Positions 34,770 to 46,903 are shown, counted from the first letter of the stretch. The stretch: DNA of 64,000 nt from Chamaecyparis obtusa (GCA_027943335.1 BSBK01005649.1:1072001-1136000); one strand, 5' to 3'. Notes: generated by a model from the letters alone, not told the origin. Program-made: numbers and translations.

Positions 34770-37550
34770 TTATTGTTTAGTAATAAAAGATCTACCATAT
34801 GATCTAGGAGATAAAGGTAACTCTATGATGCAAAGAGCTTGACCTAAAGTGTATTCTCCCATACTTCTTTCTTTTATGTCTATCTTGATCCCATTTGATT
34901 TAGAAGTTGATGCTATATTACTAGGATCACTGGGTGTAGTTGTAGAAGATCTAATACAGTTATAAGGTATCAAAGAATCACATGTCTTCATAGAGTTACA
35001 ATACTGGAATGGATTAGTGTCTCCTTTAATAGTGACTTCCTGACCATTATGAGGGAATTTCAAGCATTGATGATAAGTTGATGGTACAGCTTGCATGGAA
35101 TGAATCCATGGTCTTCCCGAGAGAATGTTATAAGCAAGATCCATGTCTAGAACTTGGCAAGGTACATCTTTGATCATAGGAACTACTTTGATTGGAAGAA
35201 TAATAGATCCCTTGGATGACCGCTCTTCCTCATCATAAGCTTTTATCATGATTTTCTTCTTGGAATCAATAGCATTTTCAAAAAATCCCAATGCAAGGAC
35301 TAGTTTCAGTGTACATATATTTAAGCCAACTCCTCCATCTATTAGTACTCGTTTGATTTTGTGACTTTGGACAAGGACTTCGATATGTAGGGGAGCATTG
35401 TGAGGTTGGGTAATAGCTAAATCATCATTTTTAGTGAAGGATAGGTAATGTGGGGTTGTTAAATGTCCCACCATAGCTTGAAATTGATCATGATCTAGAT
35501 TTGTGGGGACCTGAGTCTCTAAGAGAGCTTTTTCAAGGATATCTTTGTGAGATAGGGATAGACGCAAAAGCTCTAAGATGGATATCTGGGTAGTTGTTTT
35601 CTTGAGTTGTTCTAAAAGATTGTATTGGTTGGAAATATTTGGTGTAGACTTTGGGACATAAATAGGCTTGTTTTGAGGTGCATTTAGTTTAGACTGGACT
35701 CCTTGGAGAGTAACTTTGGATTGAGCATGAGTAGTAACATGGACTAGTTGACTCTTTGATTTTCCTTTAATGGTAATGACATTGGCATAATACTTAGAAG
35801 GATGACATTCGGAAATGTTACCAACATATCGATAGGGAGTAGAATTATAATTGGCTTGATTGTCACTCTTACTATTGGAAGAACCTCCTTTTTCATGCTC
35901 AGGAAGTGGATCTTTGAAAGTTGTATGTGATTCATTTGAGGTATGTCTGTCAACACCAATTTCACCACTTTCAATTAAGTCTTGAACTACATTTTTGAGT
36001 CTTAGGCAGTCATTGGTTTTATGTCCTTTTCCTCTGTGAAACTCACAATAATCATTCGCATTCCACCAAGAAGGTTTTACTCTAGGTTCAAAGTCTTTCA
36101 TTTCAGGAAGCGTAATGAATTTCTTTGTGATTAACTTCCGTAATGCTGATTTGAGAGATTCCCCTAAAGGAGTAAAATTTCTTCGAGGTGACATAAAAGG
36201 CAATCTTGGTTTAGATGAATCTTTGTTGGTGTTTTGATTTGCTGATTGATTGTTGTAGGTACCTTGAGTAGCATTAGCTTGACTTGTGAGATTGAGAAGG
36301 GGTTGTGTTGATTTGACATTATGATTATCAACAATCCCATCATTGACAATGTTTTTGTTTTTATTCCAAAATTTTGATTTGTCATTGTTGTAGTTGTTGG
36401 AATTGGAATTTGAGGACCTAGCATTGTCTTTGGAATAAAGTTTTATCTCACCTTTTCGGACCATGGCTTTCTCAATCTTGATACCATTTTCTATGAGCTT
36501 ATTGAAGTTTGATGGACATTGCAATTGTAACCTATAACTCATTTCTGGTGTAAGGTTATGCACAAAGATATCAATCTTTTCTTGTTCAGGAATCATTCAT
36601 GGATATTTGGCAAACAATTGATGCCATCTTTGCAAAAACGTAAGGAAGGGTTCTCCATTCTTTTGATGTGCATTGCAAAGATCAAGCATAGTGACTTCAT
36701 GTTTGATGTTATATGAATAATGAGTCACAAATTTGTCAAGAAGCTCATTGAAAGATTTGATGCCTGGGGGTAGTTTAGAGAACCATTCCATGGCTTGTCC
36801 TCCTAAACTTCATGGAAATAGTCACATAAGATAAGTGTCATTGTGAGCAACTTCAATACAAGCAGCACAAAACTCACGAATGTGGTCTTGTGGATCCGAA
36901 TTCCCTTTGTATTTGTCAAATTTTGGTACCTCAAAATGAGGAGGGAATGGAATCATTGCTAAATTCTTATCAAAAGGATAAGGGCATATATCATCCAAGG
37001 AATACTTCTTAGTTGATGATCCAGTTTGGATGTCACAGTTTTGTTGTTGAAGCATCTAGATTTGTTGTAGAATGGGATCCAGAGATAACGTGTTTCCTTG
37101 AGTGTTTTGGGAAACATTGTTGTGGGAAGCATTGTTTTGGGAAGCATGGTTTTGTTGATCATTTTGAGAAGCATCGGATGGCTGCTTGGTTTCTTTTTCT
37201 CCATGAGTATCTTGAGAACTACTAGGAATTTCTTGATTGGTTACAATAGTTAGTTCTCTAAGATGAGAAATATCAAAATCACTTGGTAGTTTGGCTCCTT
37301 TTTGAGAAAGCATGAGGAAATACATCTCTCTATCTAGGTTTAGGAGTCTTTCCATGACATGATAAAATCTAGGATCTTGTGTAGCATCCCTAAGTTCTTG
37401 ATCTGTGGGTTCCTCTTCGAATGTAAAAAGTGAAGTTTTCTTAAGAGCTCCAAGTCAAGGATTCTCATCATTACTTTTGTTTCCTTCCATTTTGTCTAGG
37501 GATTCTGAATCAATGGGTTGTTTTAGTTTCTGAGATCGAGTTTGAACCAT
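34770..37550 (-). pseudogene. gag-protease region of element B, broken
   Basis: The start is the ATG at 37550-37548, giving MVQTRSQ, a common opening of plant Ty3/gypsy gag proteins. The Gag domain lies at about 36500-37000 (MIPFPPHFEVPKFDKYKG near 36950-36897). A zinc-knuckle-like CEFHRGKGHKTNDC lies near 36010-36050. The protease active site is DGGV within KRVLIDGGVGLN (about 35320-35357), followed by ILSGRPWIHSM. The longest open piece is 34770-36596. Stops interrupt it at about 37457, 37044, 36837, 36828 and 36597. Four are TGA and one (37044) is TAG; the surrounding residues suggest Arg (CGA) or Gln (CAG) originally. It lacks the long Q/P-rich N-terminus of element A. Confidence 0.85.
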
Positions 37551-37989
37551 AAAAATGGGAAAATTGATTTGTGGGAGTAAAGATGTTTGATGAAGAGATA
37601 TGGAAAGAGTGGTTGATAGAAAAGATAATGAAAAGGTGTTGAAAAATGATGAGACAACTTGATAAAATCTAAGTCAATAGGAAGTATATATTTCACTATG
37701 ATATGACAAAGAAAATCAAGAGATAGTAATCTAGGTAAGTTTGATTGAGGATGATAGATCCTGATAGGATAAACTCACAAAGATCAAAATCTGATAGATA
37801 GGGTAATGTTTCAACACTAGATTTGGAATTTCAAAAGATGATTAGATGACTTGTGGTGAAGGAAGAATGATGAAAATTGATGAAAATGGTCAAACTAAAG
37901 ATCAAAAGTCTGTGTAACGCAAATTTTTTTCTAGAATCTTACTAAGGACGAAAATGGGTATTTGAAAAAGTGATTTTGAAATTTTCAAA

Positions 37990-38320
37990 GTTTGTGGAAA
38001 GCTCACTGTTGTAAATGCGCATGATAGATTGATAAATGTGCAGCAAAATGAAACAAATGCGCAACAAGTTTGAACTGATGCATGGGAAAATGATCAAATG
38101 TGCAGAACAGTTTAATGTATGCACAACAGATTGTGATGAATGCACAAGTTTTTGTTTCTGATTGATTTGAACTGCAAGATTTTGAATTTTGTCTGATTTT
38201 CTGATGTTTTCTAGTTTTTGGCAAATGAAAAATGCATAAACACACACACGCAAGACATAAATGATTTAATCTAATTGTTCTAGTATGAATGCACAAACAC
38301 GCTTACAATCCTAAGGTTGG
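37990..38320. repeat. TGCGCA-type motif array, leader of element B (gag side)
   Basis: Repeated forms of AAATGCGCA, ATGTGCAG and ATGCACAA spaced about 20-35 bp. They resemble the motifs at 25566-25840 and 39240-39530. Confidence 0.5.
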
Positions 38321-39239
38321 CAAGGACAATATCTACTGAATCCACACTAGGACAATAAAATCTAGCCACGCAAATCCATAGCGGACAACCTAGGAACTTG
38401 GAGGCACAGGCTCCACCTTATAGTGCACTCACTTCTTAGGCACACCAAGTTCTGAATTCAATGGGTCATTACTTCCCAAAGAACTGCTATCTCTACTATG
38501 AACCGTGAGTAATGTGGGGTGTCTTCACGGGCTTGGGTGACCCCTTGAGCCAACAAATAGAAGGTTTTTGGCCACTAAACAAATTTTTTTAGTAAGGACA
38601 TCCGTTCAAGTGGTTGTGATAAAGTCATTTTCCCAATTAAGGGGGCTCTCCCAATCCTGTCAAAGCAAGGCTTTCACCTTTACTAAGTAGGACTTTAACG
38701 CACCACTGGGGTACTGGAGGAGATTTTGGTTGCCACAACGAATTCACACCTATCTAATGTGAGATTAATCACAATAGCATTTTTTATATACCATTTTGGA
38801 AGGGCTTGGCTTTAGCCTGTTACCGGTTGGGTCATTCTTTGGGGTGAGTACCTTTTTTCCCACCAAAGACCGCCCTCTAAAAATTATAACAGTTTCTCTT
38901 ACACCCAAGGTCCACGAATGGCGAGGGGAGAGGATACATTGTTATAATTTTGGGATTACAGATAGCTTAGTAGGCAAAACACAATAGACACTCAAATCTA
39001 TGCTAAAGAAAACACACAAAGCAAAAGCATGTCGTATTTTAAGCCCAAACAAGATTTTAGTTTCTTTTGCAAACCCCTTCGAAATCTGCAAACAAACCAT
39101 TAGAAATTTTCTTAGCAATGGGGTCTTTAAAATAACATCCTGCAAAAACAGCCTAAAATACTACCAGAACGAACATAAACTTGTTAAAAAGATTAGCTAA
39201 AAACCCAAACAATTGTAAAACTAAATGTAACTACTGTAT

Positions 39240-39530
39240 AAAACAAATGTGCAACAACAGTGAATGAATGCGCAAGAATTATGAATGTATGCGTAGAAAA
39301 GATGGATGCGTAATAGAGAGATACTAATGCGCAGTGCGATGGTGTATGTGCGTAGAAATTATAGATGCGCAACAGAAAAGTATGTATGCGCGAAACAGTT
39401 GAATGAATGCATAGTTATTTGACAAAAAATGGAAAGTTGTGACTGTGGAAACATAAAATGTATGCGTAGCAAAAATTAACAGATGTGCATAAATCGTGGA
39501 TGAATGCGCCGAAATAACCTGTCGAAAAAC
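39240..39530. repeat. TGCGCA-type motif array, leader of element B (primer-site side)
   Basis: The densest stretch: about a dozen variants of GAATGCGCA, GATGCGTA and ATGCGCAAC within 290 bp, spaced roughly 15-35 bp, within 40 bp of the primer-binding site. TGCGCA is its own reverse complement. Confidence 0.65.
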
Positions 39531-39573
39531 CTACACACGAAAAACTAAAAATTGAAAGTGAAAAACGTGGGTT

Positions 39574-39591
39574 GCCCCATGGTGGGTGCCA
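39574..39591 (-). promoter_or_regulatory. Primer-binding site of element B
   Basis: The minus strand reads TGGCACCCACCATGGGGC, four bases from the LTR edge at 39596. It matches the site of element C except at two positions. Confidence 0.85.
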
Positions 39592-39595
39592 AAAA

Positions 39596-40780
39596 TGTAT
39601 GCAAATTAGATGTCTAACTACTATAAATGATAAATTAACTATTCTAAGATTAATAAATCTAACTAGTTAGCAAACAATAATGAAGAATACAATTAAAAAT
39701 GAAGCTAAAACAAGGTTTTACCTTCACCTACCATGTAGCTTGTCTCCATTGCCCTCCTAGCCTTGATTTCTTGGATGTGTTGAGCTCTCAAATTTCCAAT
39801 TTGAAGCTCCTTTGCCCAAGATGATACCAAAGTGTGGAGATTGAATGATTGAATGGAAAACTAAATCCTAATTATGCAAATGAGATGATGATAGTGTGGA
39901 TGCTTCACAAAATGATATGAATATGCTTGATAATGAGTGCTTGGATGTTTAATTGCTTGATTGCCTATTGCTTGAATACTTGATTACAAAATACCTATTA
40001 GCTCACAAAGGGGAAATTAGGCTCCTTTTATAGATTTTTGGAGGATCTAGGCCTAGGTGGCACAATCCTACGGTTGAGAATGAAAGGTGGAAGATCTTAG
40101 GGCTAGGATTGACTTGGTTGAAGGAGTTGAGAGAAAGGGGGATGTAGTTGGAATGTGAGAGGAAGAATAGGGATGATGTTCCTCTCACATTGACATGGAG
40201 GAGAACAAGGTGGAAGGGAAAGACACATGTCAAGTGTCTCACAAAGACCCAAGAGAGAAATAGGGAGAGACCTTTTCCTCATGAGGACTCTTTGTACAAG
40301 TGTCCCATGAGTCACCTTTGACCCTTAGAGGTGGCTTGAGAAGCCCCTTAGGAATAGGGTATGTCTCTTGACTTGGTTTAAGAGAGGACATGTGGTCATG
40401 AGACCAAGTCTTATGAGGCCACATAGCCCTTAAGAATAGGACATGTGTGGGTGAGGATAAATATCAATAAATAATTATTATTTATTATTTATTTTAGCCA
40501 AAGTGATGTGTCAGGTGACTAGATAGGTGAGGTGGACTAGGGGACTTAGTCATATTTAGGTGATTGTGTATTTAATCAAATCACTTTAATAAGACCAATT
40601 AGAAGACTTAAGATAGAGGAATAGACTATAGTAAATTTACTAAATAAATTGAATAATCTATTTAATAAATAGAGGAAATAATTATTAATTAAATAATAAA
40701 TATTTAATTAATTTATCAAGTTAAATCAATTAAATAATAAATAGTTAATTAATTAATGAAGCCATTTTTAAGTGTATACA
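39596..40780 (-). repeat. 5' LTR of element B
   Basis: 1185 bp, TGTATGCAAA to TGTATACA in plus orientation. A minus-strand TATA box lies at 40025-40032. It is followed by the TSD CTAAC at 40781-40785. Confidence 0.93.
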
Positions 40781-42077
40781 CTAACTTACAACATCTGCTA
40801 TGCCAATACAATTCCAATGAAGTACAATTTCTGTCTTAATTGCAGAATACAAACATCCTTCTTCTTTGACACTTTTCACACGCACCCTACAATCATAAAA
40901 TGATTGCCCATTTATACATATTAAAATGAATATCGAATAAAAAGGTCATATAAGACCTATAAGAACAAATGGTACAAATATTATACTCAAACTATAATGC
41001 GATCCAAATCCAGTCAACCAAGACTTAGATAGGATGCAAAAAGTCACCTTGAACATGCTATAGCTTCTCCAAATCTGCACCAAGAATTGTAACACATTAC
41101 TTCACCAAGTTGGCTAGGACCTTAATGAAGAAATGCCAACATGCTACCAAATGTGATCACCACGATCAATGTGAACTATTAACCTAGACATAACACAATC
41201 CAAGAATACCAATAAGAAGAAAGAATAGCTTCCTAAATCTTCCGATCAACTTGATCTTGAAAACCAAACTCATCTCTACACTGAATACCAACAACATTGA
41301 ATACAAAACTCCATCACACTAAAAAAATATTTTTCTAAACTTTGAATAATGAAAAACACTAGTTGAGGAAACAAAAATGAATCCTAACACTTCTACCAGC
41401 ATCACATTAGCTAAATCAACCATGAAAATCCTTGCCAAATAAATAATTCAACCTATAACTAGCACCTGATAAATTAGTAATAACTTACCCAAATCATAAC
41501 ATTAATATCTATGATCAGACATTCATCAACTACATGTTACAAGTAGTGGTTGTCGTTGCACCAAAAGATCGACCTGTTAATGCTCGATACAACCACTAGA
41601 CTTGTAGAAGACACTAGAGGTGGTTAAGCCATGTCATGAATCCTAAGGGGAGCACTGACCATTATGCCAACAATCTCCCCCTCAGCATTACCCAAGGGGA
41701 TTTGAACCTGTGACCAAACTCTGATACCACTTGTTACAAGTAGTGGTTGTCATTGCACCAAAAGATCAACCTGTTAATGCTTGATACAACCACTAGACTT
41801 ATAGAAGACACATGATGTGGTTAAGCCATGTCACGAATCTCGAGGGGAGCACTGACCATTATGCCAACACTAAAGACATATATCAAACACAATATAGGAT
41901 CTTAACAAAAGGTCTTCACCATAGCACCTGAACAACTAAAATATTCTCTACTGAATATACATAACACACTGTCTTCAACATCAATAGTATGTTGACATCA
42001 ATGACAAAACATTAATGAAAACACACATAAATAAGGTCTAATCAACAATATCTGACATGCTCAACAATCTTCCAACA
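40781..42077 (-). repeat. Copia LTR that received element B and the TRIM
   Basis: On the minus strand an LTR start TGTTGGAAGATTG begins at 42077, directly after a purine tract (GCCAAAGGGAGAGAT, 42092-42078). It continues leftward past the TRIM insertion to 40781 and, after removing element B, to 8582-8673. It is therefore the 3' LTR side of the copia element whose pol lies at 42457-44576. Its far end is not defined. Confidence 0.6.
41535..41869 (-). mobile_element. TRIM (terminal-repeat retrotransposon in miniature)
   Basis: Two 138-bp direct repeats (41535-41672 and 41732-41869), TGTTACAAG to GCCAACA in plus orientation, enclose 59 bp. The minus-strand interior starts with TGGTATCAGAG (41729-41719), the classic initiator-Met tRNA primer site, and ends with the purine tract GAGGGGGAGAT (41683-41673). 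The flanks CTACA and CTAAA form a TSD with one mismatch. There is no room for coding sequence, so it depends on another element's proteins. Confidence 0.85.
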
Positions 42078-42456
42078 ATCTCTCCCTTTGGCATTGATGG
42101 AAACATATGAAGTGAAAAATTGATCAATGCATAAAGATATCAATATATCCACCTAATCACTCTAAGATATATCCACCTAATCACTTTGAATATATAAATT
42201 CAAACCTCTCAACATAATCTCTCCTTAACACAATATGATTTTTCTATTTTTTTCACACAATTTCTCCCCCTTTGACATTAATGGAAAAGGGCCAAAGACA
42301 TTAAAAAAAGCACTGAACTCTCCTCAAAAACATAATAGATAACTATTATCTATTATAAGATTGCCCCCCCCTAAGGAGAAGTCCCCAAACTCATCAATCT
42401 AGAGAATGATATTCTTATACATTTCTAGGATGATGTCATCTCTAACATCATTAGCT
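42078..42456 (-). other. 3' non-coding part of the copia element
   Basis: Lies between the copia pol stop and the LTR start. It contains several pyrimidine tracts (CTCCCCCTTTG near 42262, CCCCCCCCTAAGG near 42364) that read as polypurine-like tracts on the minus strand. No coding sequence is seen. Confidence 0.5.
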
Positions 42457-44576
42457 CTAATCAAGAGGGGCTAAAATCCCAATCTTCTCTCTGAGATACT
42501 CAAATGTATCCTTCAACAAAGGCTTTGTAAAGATATTAGCAATCTTCTCCTTAGTAGACACATACTCCAATTTTACTTCCTTTTCACTGATCGTATCCCT
42601 AAAGAAATGATACTTAATAGAAATATGCTTTATCTTTAAATGTTGCACTAGATTATATGAAATATTTATAGCTCTAGAGTTATCACAATAAATAAAAATA
42701 GGTTCATTAATGTTTGTCCTCGTATCCTTCATCATTTGCTTCATCCAAACAACTTGATTACAATTTATATCAGCAACAACATACTCACCTTCAATAGTAG
42801 ATTGAGAAATACAATCTTGTTTCTTACTAGTCCAAGAGATTAGTTTCTTACCCAAAAAGAATGCACCACCACTTGTAATTTTCCTGTCATCTACATTACC
42901 TACCCAATTAGCATCTATATAAGCACTCAATGTAAAATCATCATCTTTTCCATATCACAATTCATAGTCAACTGCACCCTTCAAGTATCTGAAAATTCTC
43001 TTGACAACAATCATACGAGATTCCTTCGGTTCTTCTTGAAATCTTGCAACAATCCCAATTGCATTTGATATGTCTAGTCTAGTATGAGTTAGATATTGCA
43101 ATCCTTCAATCATAGATCTATATATTGTTTGATTTGTATAAGAGGATTCATCATCCTTAATCAATTTGTAGCCAATAATCATAGGAGTCCCTACCAATTT
43201 TGAATCTTCCATACTAAATTTCTTCAACAATTATCTTACATACTTGGATTGTGTAACATAATTTTTTTTATCCACCTGAGTAATTTTCAATCCAAGAAAT
43301 AATTTCATCTCACTTATCATAGACATCTCAAATAATTTTTTCCTTTCATCAATAAATCCTCTACTCAAATCATCATTACCACCAAATATGATATCAACAA
43401 CAAAGACTTAAGCAATTAAGATATTATCATCAACTATTTAAAAATACAAGTTATTATCTGCAGTACCTTTGTTGAATCGAATATTTATCAAATATCTGTC
43501 TAATCTAGCTTACTAGGCTCTAGGTGATTGCTTCAATTCATACAATGCTTTCTGTAATTTACAAACCATATCTCCTTCCTCGGTTAGTGGAAATCTATCA
43601 GGATGTTCAATGTAAACATCTTCCTTTAAGTCATTATTCAAGAATGTAGACTTAACATCTATCTAATCTACTTTAAATTTTCTATAAGCTCCATATTCAA
43701 GAAGTAATCTAATAGATTCAAGTCTAGCTACAAGAGAAAATATCTCTGTAAAGTCTATACCTTCCATTTGAGAATACCCTTTGCAAAATAGTTTTGCTTG
43801 GTTCCAAATCACCTTACCTTCTTCATTCAATTTTTTTTGGAATACCCATTTAGTAAGATCACATTCTTGTTCATAGGTCTAGGAACAAGAATATGTGTCT
43901 TATTTTTCGCTATTTGATCAAGCTCTTCTTTCATTTCTTTCACCCAACTTTCATCTTTACATGCTTCATTTACATCTTTAGGCTCAAACCCAGACATCAA
44001 ACACATTTCTTCTCTAGAAATTCTTCCTCTAGTTCGAACACCTCTATTCTTATCACCAATAATAGCATCTTCAAAATAGTTAATCCTTACATACCATGGA
44101 GTCTTCAGAATAGGCTTTGTAGCAGATCCTTTGGTATAAACATCCTCATTTTCCACAGGTTTAATTTGTTATTCCAAATCATTTTGATTTTGATTTTGAT
44201 TTGTATTATGCACTTCCATAATCTAATTATCCTCTTTAGGTATGTCATACCTTCAAGTTCTCTCAGATCTCTACACATTCTCATCAACTCTAACATTTGC
44301 ACTTTCAAAAATCTTATTCAGTCTATAGTTATAACATTTATATGCCTTGCTCTTAATGGAATATCCAAGAAATATCTCTTCATCACTTATAGGATCAAAC
44401 TTTCCAATGTACTCATCTCTCTTAATATAACACTTGCTTCCAAAAATTCTAAAATAATTCACTGTAGGAACATGACCAAACCAAAGTTCATAAGGAGTCT
44501 TATCAGTTCCTTTCTTTATATGCACTCGGTTCAAAGTTTATATTGCAGTTCTCACGGCTTCTCCTGTTACTCCTAA
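42457..44576 (-). pseudogene. Ty1/copia pol, 5'-truncated and broken
   Basis: On the minus strand the C-terminal integrase region comes first (GTDKTPYELWFGHVPTVNYF, then GYSIKSKAYKCYN, 44271-44534). The RT start follows (WVKEMKEELDQIAKNKT, about 43900-43960), then a decayed RT middle with several stops (43250-43890). The RT end shows IYRSMIEGLQYLTHTRLDIS (42955-43230). RNase H has ADADW-like YIDANWVGN, TSGGAFFLGKKLISWTSKKQ, EGEYVVA and IYCDN (42457-42930), ending KIGILAPLD. Gag, protease and the integrase core are missing; the sequence is cut at about 44576 beside another LTR. Confidence 0.85.
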
Positions 44577-44584
44577 AGAGCATT

Positions 44585-45806
44585 AATGGTTTTCATTAGT
44601 ATCATTCAGCCATATAGTCAGTAAAGGAGACAAGATAGAACAGTCGGTCAATACATAGAGCCTTTACACCGAGAAAGACACTTGAGGCATATCTCTAAGT
44701 TAATCGAACATAACTTTGATCGAGCACTCTTACCGAGCCATATGATTACCGAGTACCGAGGATAGTAGTCACTGAGCATTCATATGAACCAAGCACTAGT
44801 TAATTATCGAGCGATGAATGCAATATACACTGAGTGAAACATGAAATGACATAGTAGTTTGGAATGCCACAAACTACAAGACAAACAATTTACACTGATT
44901 AAGGAAACAATTTACTAAGATCGAGACATAATTTAATATGGATTTAATCATTGAATTGTTGATGATTTCTATGTATTGTCGATCTAGGTTATTTATTTCT
45001 ACTGTAGATCTTAGGTTTCTAAGATATTGTTAAACCCTAATTAGGTCAAGGTCAGTTTGATATAAATTTGTAAGGATGGCATTTTGACAAAAAACACACA
45101 TGAAGTAGTCGTCACAGTGGAAGACATTTGAAGATCAAACAAGGTTTTTTATTGACAAAGCATTGCAGGACTATTCAATTTTATCAGAAATAGAAGGCTA
45201 TCAAGCAGTATTTATTAAAGAGATTAATCACATTAAGGTGATAACAGATAAGTACTTTACATATCTGAATCAGGCAAGTTTGAGTTGCTATTTATAGATA
45301 AATCCTATTGTTACTCTTTAACCATTGTAGCATATTTCTAAATCTCTTAACAGAGTGAACTTAACAGTTCTTTTTGTAAATCTCTAAACTGAGCACACAC
45401 TTGATTGTGTTGCTAAAATCCTTTAACTAAGTAGATATAGCTGGTCTTATTTTTACTCCTAACATGGTAAGATCACCAGAAGTGATCATAATCTTCATAG
45501 CCTTAACTAACAACTTTAAAACTGCAGTAGTGAAGCTTTGTGGGTGTCATCCCCACTTCAGTTTTTACCTTCTAACAAGGGTTTCTGCAATACCAAAATA
45601 CTTGAGTTATGTGTATGAATTTTCACGAATGGTTTATTGATTAGATTACATGCATTTACATTTCGATAATATTTTGAATGTATGTTACATGCAATGGATT
45701 CAGTCAGTTAATGATATTCATATTTACAAAGATTCAATTTGAAAATTTTTAAAGGTGTTGATTCACCCCTCCCCTCTCAGTACATATCTTTCCATAATCC
45801 CAACAA
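44585..45806 (+). repeat. Copia-type LTR abutting a LINE
   Basis: About 1.2 kb ending GATTCACCCCTCCCC, then CCATAATCCCAACA at 45806. A TATA-like TATTTATAGATAA lies near 45290. It resembles 2031-3336. The right end is exact because the LINE reading frame resumes at the next base. The left end is approximate, and orientation is inferred. It does not match the LTR start at 42077, so it belongs to a different copia element than the adjacent pol. Confidence 0.6.
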
Positions 45807-45813
45807 AAAGTAC

Positions 45814-46716
45814 TGTAATCACCTAAAAATGGACAAAGACAATTTAACAATAATTCAAAGTAAATCAAGTCAAATTAAAGCAAATCAAGGACAAAATTGA
45901 ATCAATTGAATCACAATGCATAATTAGCCAATCAAAATTAAGATCAAGTCTTAATTCGAGATCAATCAAAATTGAGAGCATTTTAATTAAGTGCAATCAA
46001 ATCAAAATACAATTAATTCAATTAATTGTATAGTCTTGGATTAAATGAAATTCAACCCATTCAAGGTGTACATGGCTAAAATAAATCAATTAAATCAATT
46101 AATAAAAATCAATTACTCTCAACAACCTAAAAGGAGAGGAAAATCAAACAACCAATGAAATTAAAAGAAAGGCATTCACATGGATCAAGCCAAATTGAAT
46201 CTCAATCACTCAAAGCGAGAGAGAATCTTAGCCATCCATCTTGTCTACTTGTCCCAAGCTTTGAGGACACAAACTTTGCTTTGTCTTCAAAGGGTGGAAC
46301 CAAAGACTTAACCCCAACTCAACCATGATCAAATGCAACCACACCCCCTCACATTGGGAAAATCTATAAAAGGAAGGCTAAAATCCTTCATAATTCAATC
46401 AACCACCTATTTGAGAATTGCATCAAACCTCTTGCAATTTGAATTTATAAAAGCATTTAAGAGCATTTTAGCATTTACATTGATAATTGTTAGCTTTAGC
46501 ATTGTTTATTTCAATCAATTCTCATTCTAGAACTGCCATTAGTGAGAGCTTGCTAAGAGCTTACTTCATTAACATTCTAGTTAGAGAGCCATAGGATGCT
46601 GAATTAGTCATTGATATTAGCTAATAGTTGCTCAATTGTGGTTGTAATTTAGTTACTATTTCATTTATTGTTGATGATTAACATTAATTCTATGAAGATA
46701 CATTCAATTGTATACA
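45814..46716 (+). repeat. 5' LTR of element E
   Basis: TGTAATCACC to TTGTATACA, 903 bp, TATA box TATAAAAG at 46365-46372. The frame at 46333-46530 recurs in the 3' LTR and is not a gene. Confidence 0.95.
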
Positions 46717-46719
46717 AAA

Positions 46720-46734
46720 TGGCACCCATCATGG
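46720..46734 (+). promoter_or_regulatory. Primer-binding site of element E
   Basis: TGGCACCCATCATGG, three bases after the LTR end. It is close to the sites of elements B and C. Confidence 0.8.
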
Positions 46735-46833
46735 ACTATCAAGAAGAAATGATCAAAGGGAGCATCCAAACTCTTAATCTGAGAAAAAATTTATAAAAAA
46801 AAAAAAAATAGAAAAGGAAAAGGAAAAGAATCA

Positions 46834-46862
46834 AGTGTTGAAAACCACTTTGTGGCAACATT
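46834..46862 (+). other. A-bulge hairpin E1 (before RT)
   Basis: Outer stem AGTGTTG (46834-46840) with CAACATT (46856-46862), one G-U pair. AAAA bulge at 46841-46844, inner stem CCAC (46845-46848) with GTGG (46852-46855), loop TTT. Confidence 0.75.
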
Positions 46863-46903
46863 AGATCAAGAAAAAAAAACAAAGAAATAAAGGATGTTTC
46901 CAA

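Larger units (their letters stand above)
37551..39573 (-). other. Leader region of element B
   Basis: About 2 kb between primer site and gag. It contains a middle part (38330-38960) that is more GC-rich, and two stretches dense in TGCGCA-like motifs (37990-38320 and 39240-39530). Frames here have no recognisable content. Confidence 0.6.
8674..40780 (-). mobile_element. Tat-like Ty3/gypsy element B (with element A nested inside)
   Basis: Two 1185-bp LTRs bound the element (8674-9858 and 39596-40780). The flanks CTAAT and CTAAC form a 5-bp TSD with one mismatch. The primer-binding site beside the right LTR and the polypurine tract beside the left LTR put it on the minus strand. Without element A and the extra TSD copy it is about 17 kb. 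The order on the minus strand is LTR, primer site, 2-kb leader, gag, protease, G-patch-like spacer, RT, RNase H, second RNase H-like domain, integrase, hairpin, a long 3' region with an antisense PMD gene, polypurine tract, LTR. All coding parts are broken. LTRs differ by roughly 30 substitutions by eye (about 2.5-3%). Confidence 0.9.

Noticed and set aside
39240..39530. TGCGCA-like array as a CRISPR array
   Set aside because: No constant repeat length or spacers, and the surroundings are plant retrotransposon.
44585..45806. LTR here as the 5' LTR of the adjacent minus-strand copia pol
   Set aside because: Its minus-strand start differs from the LTR start at 42077 after the first six bases, and its 3' end looks like a plus-oriented LTR.
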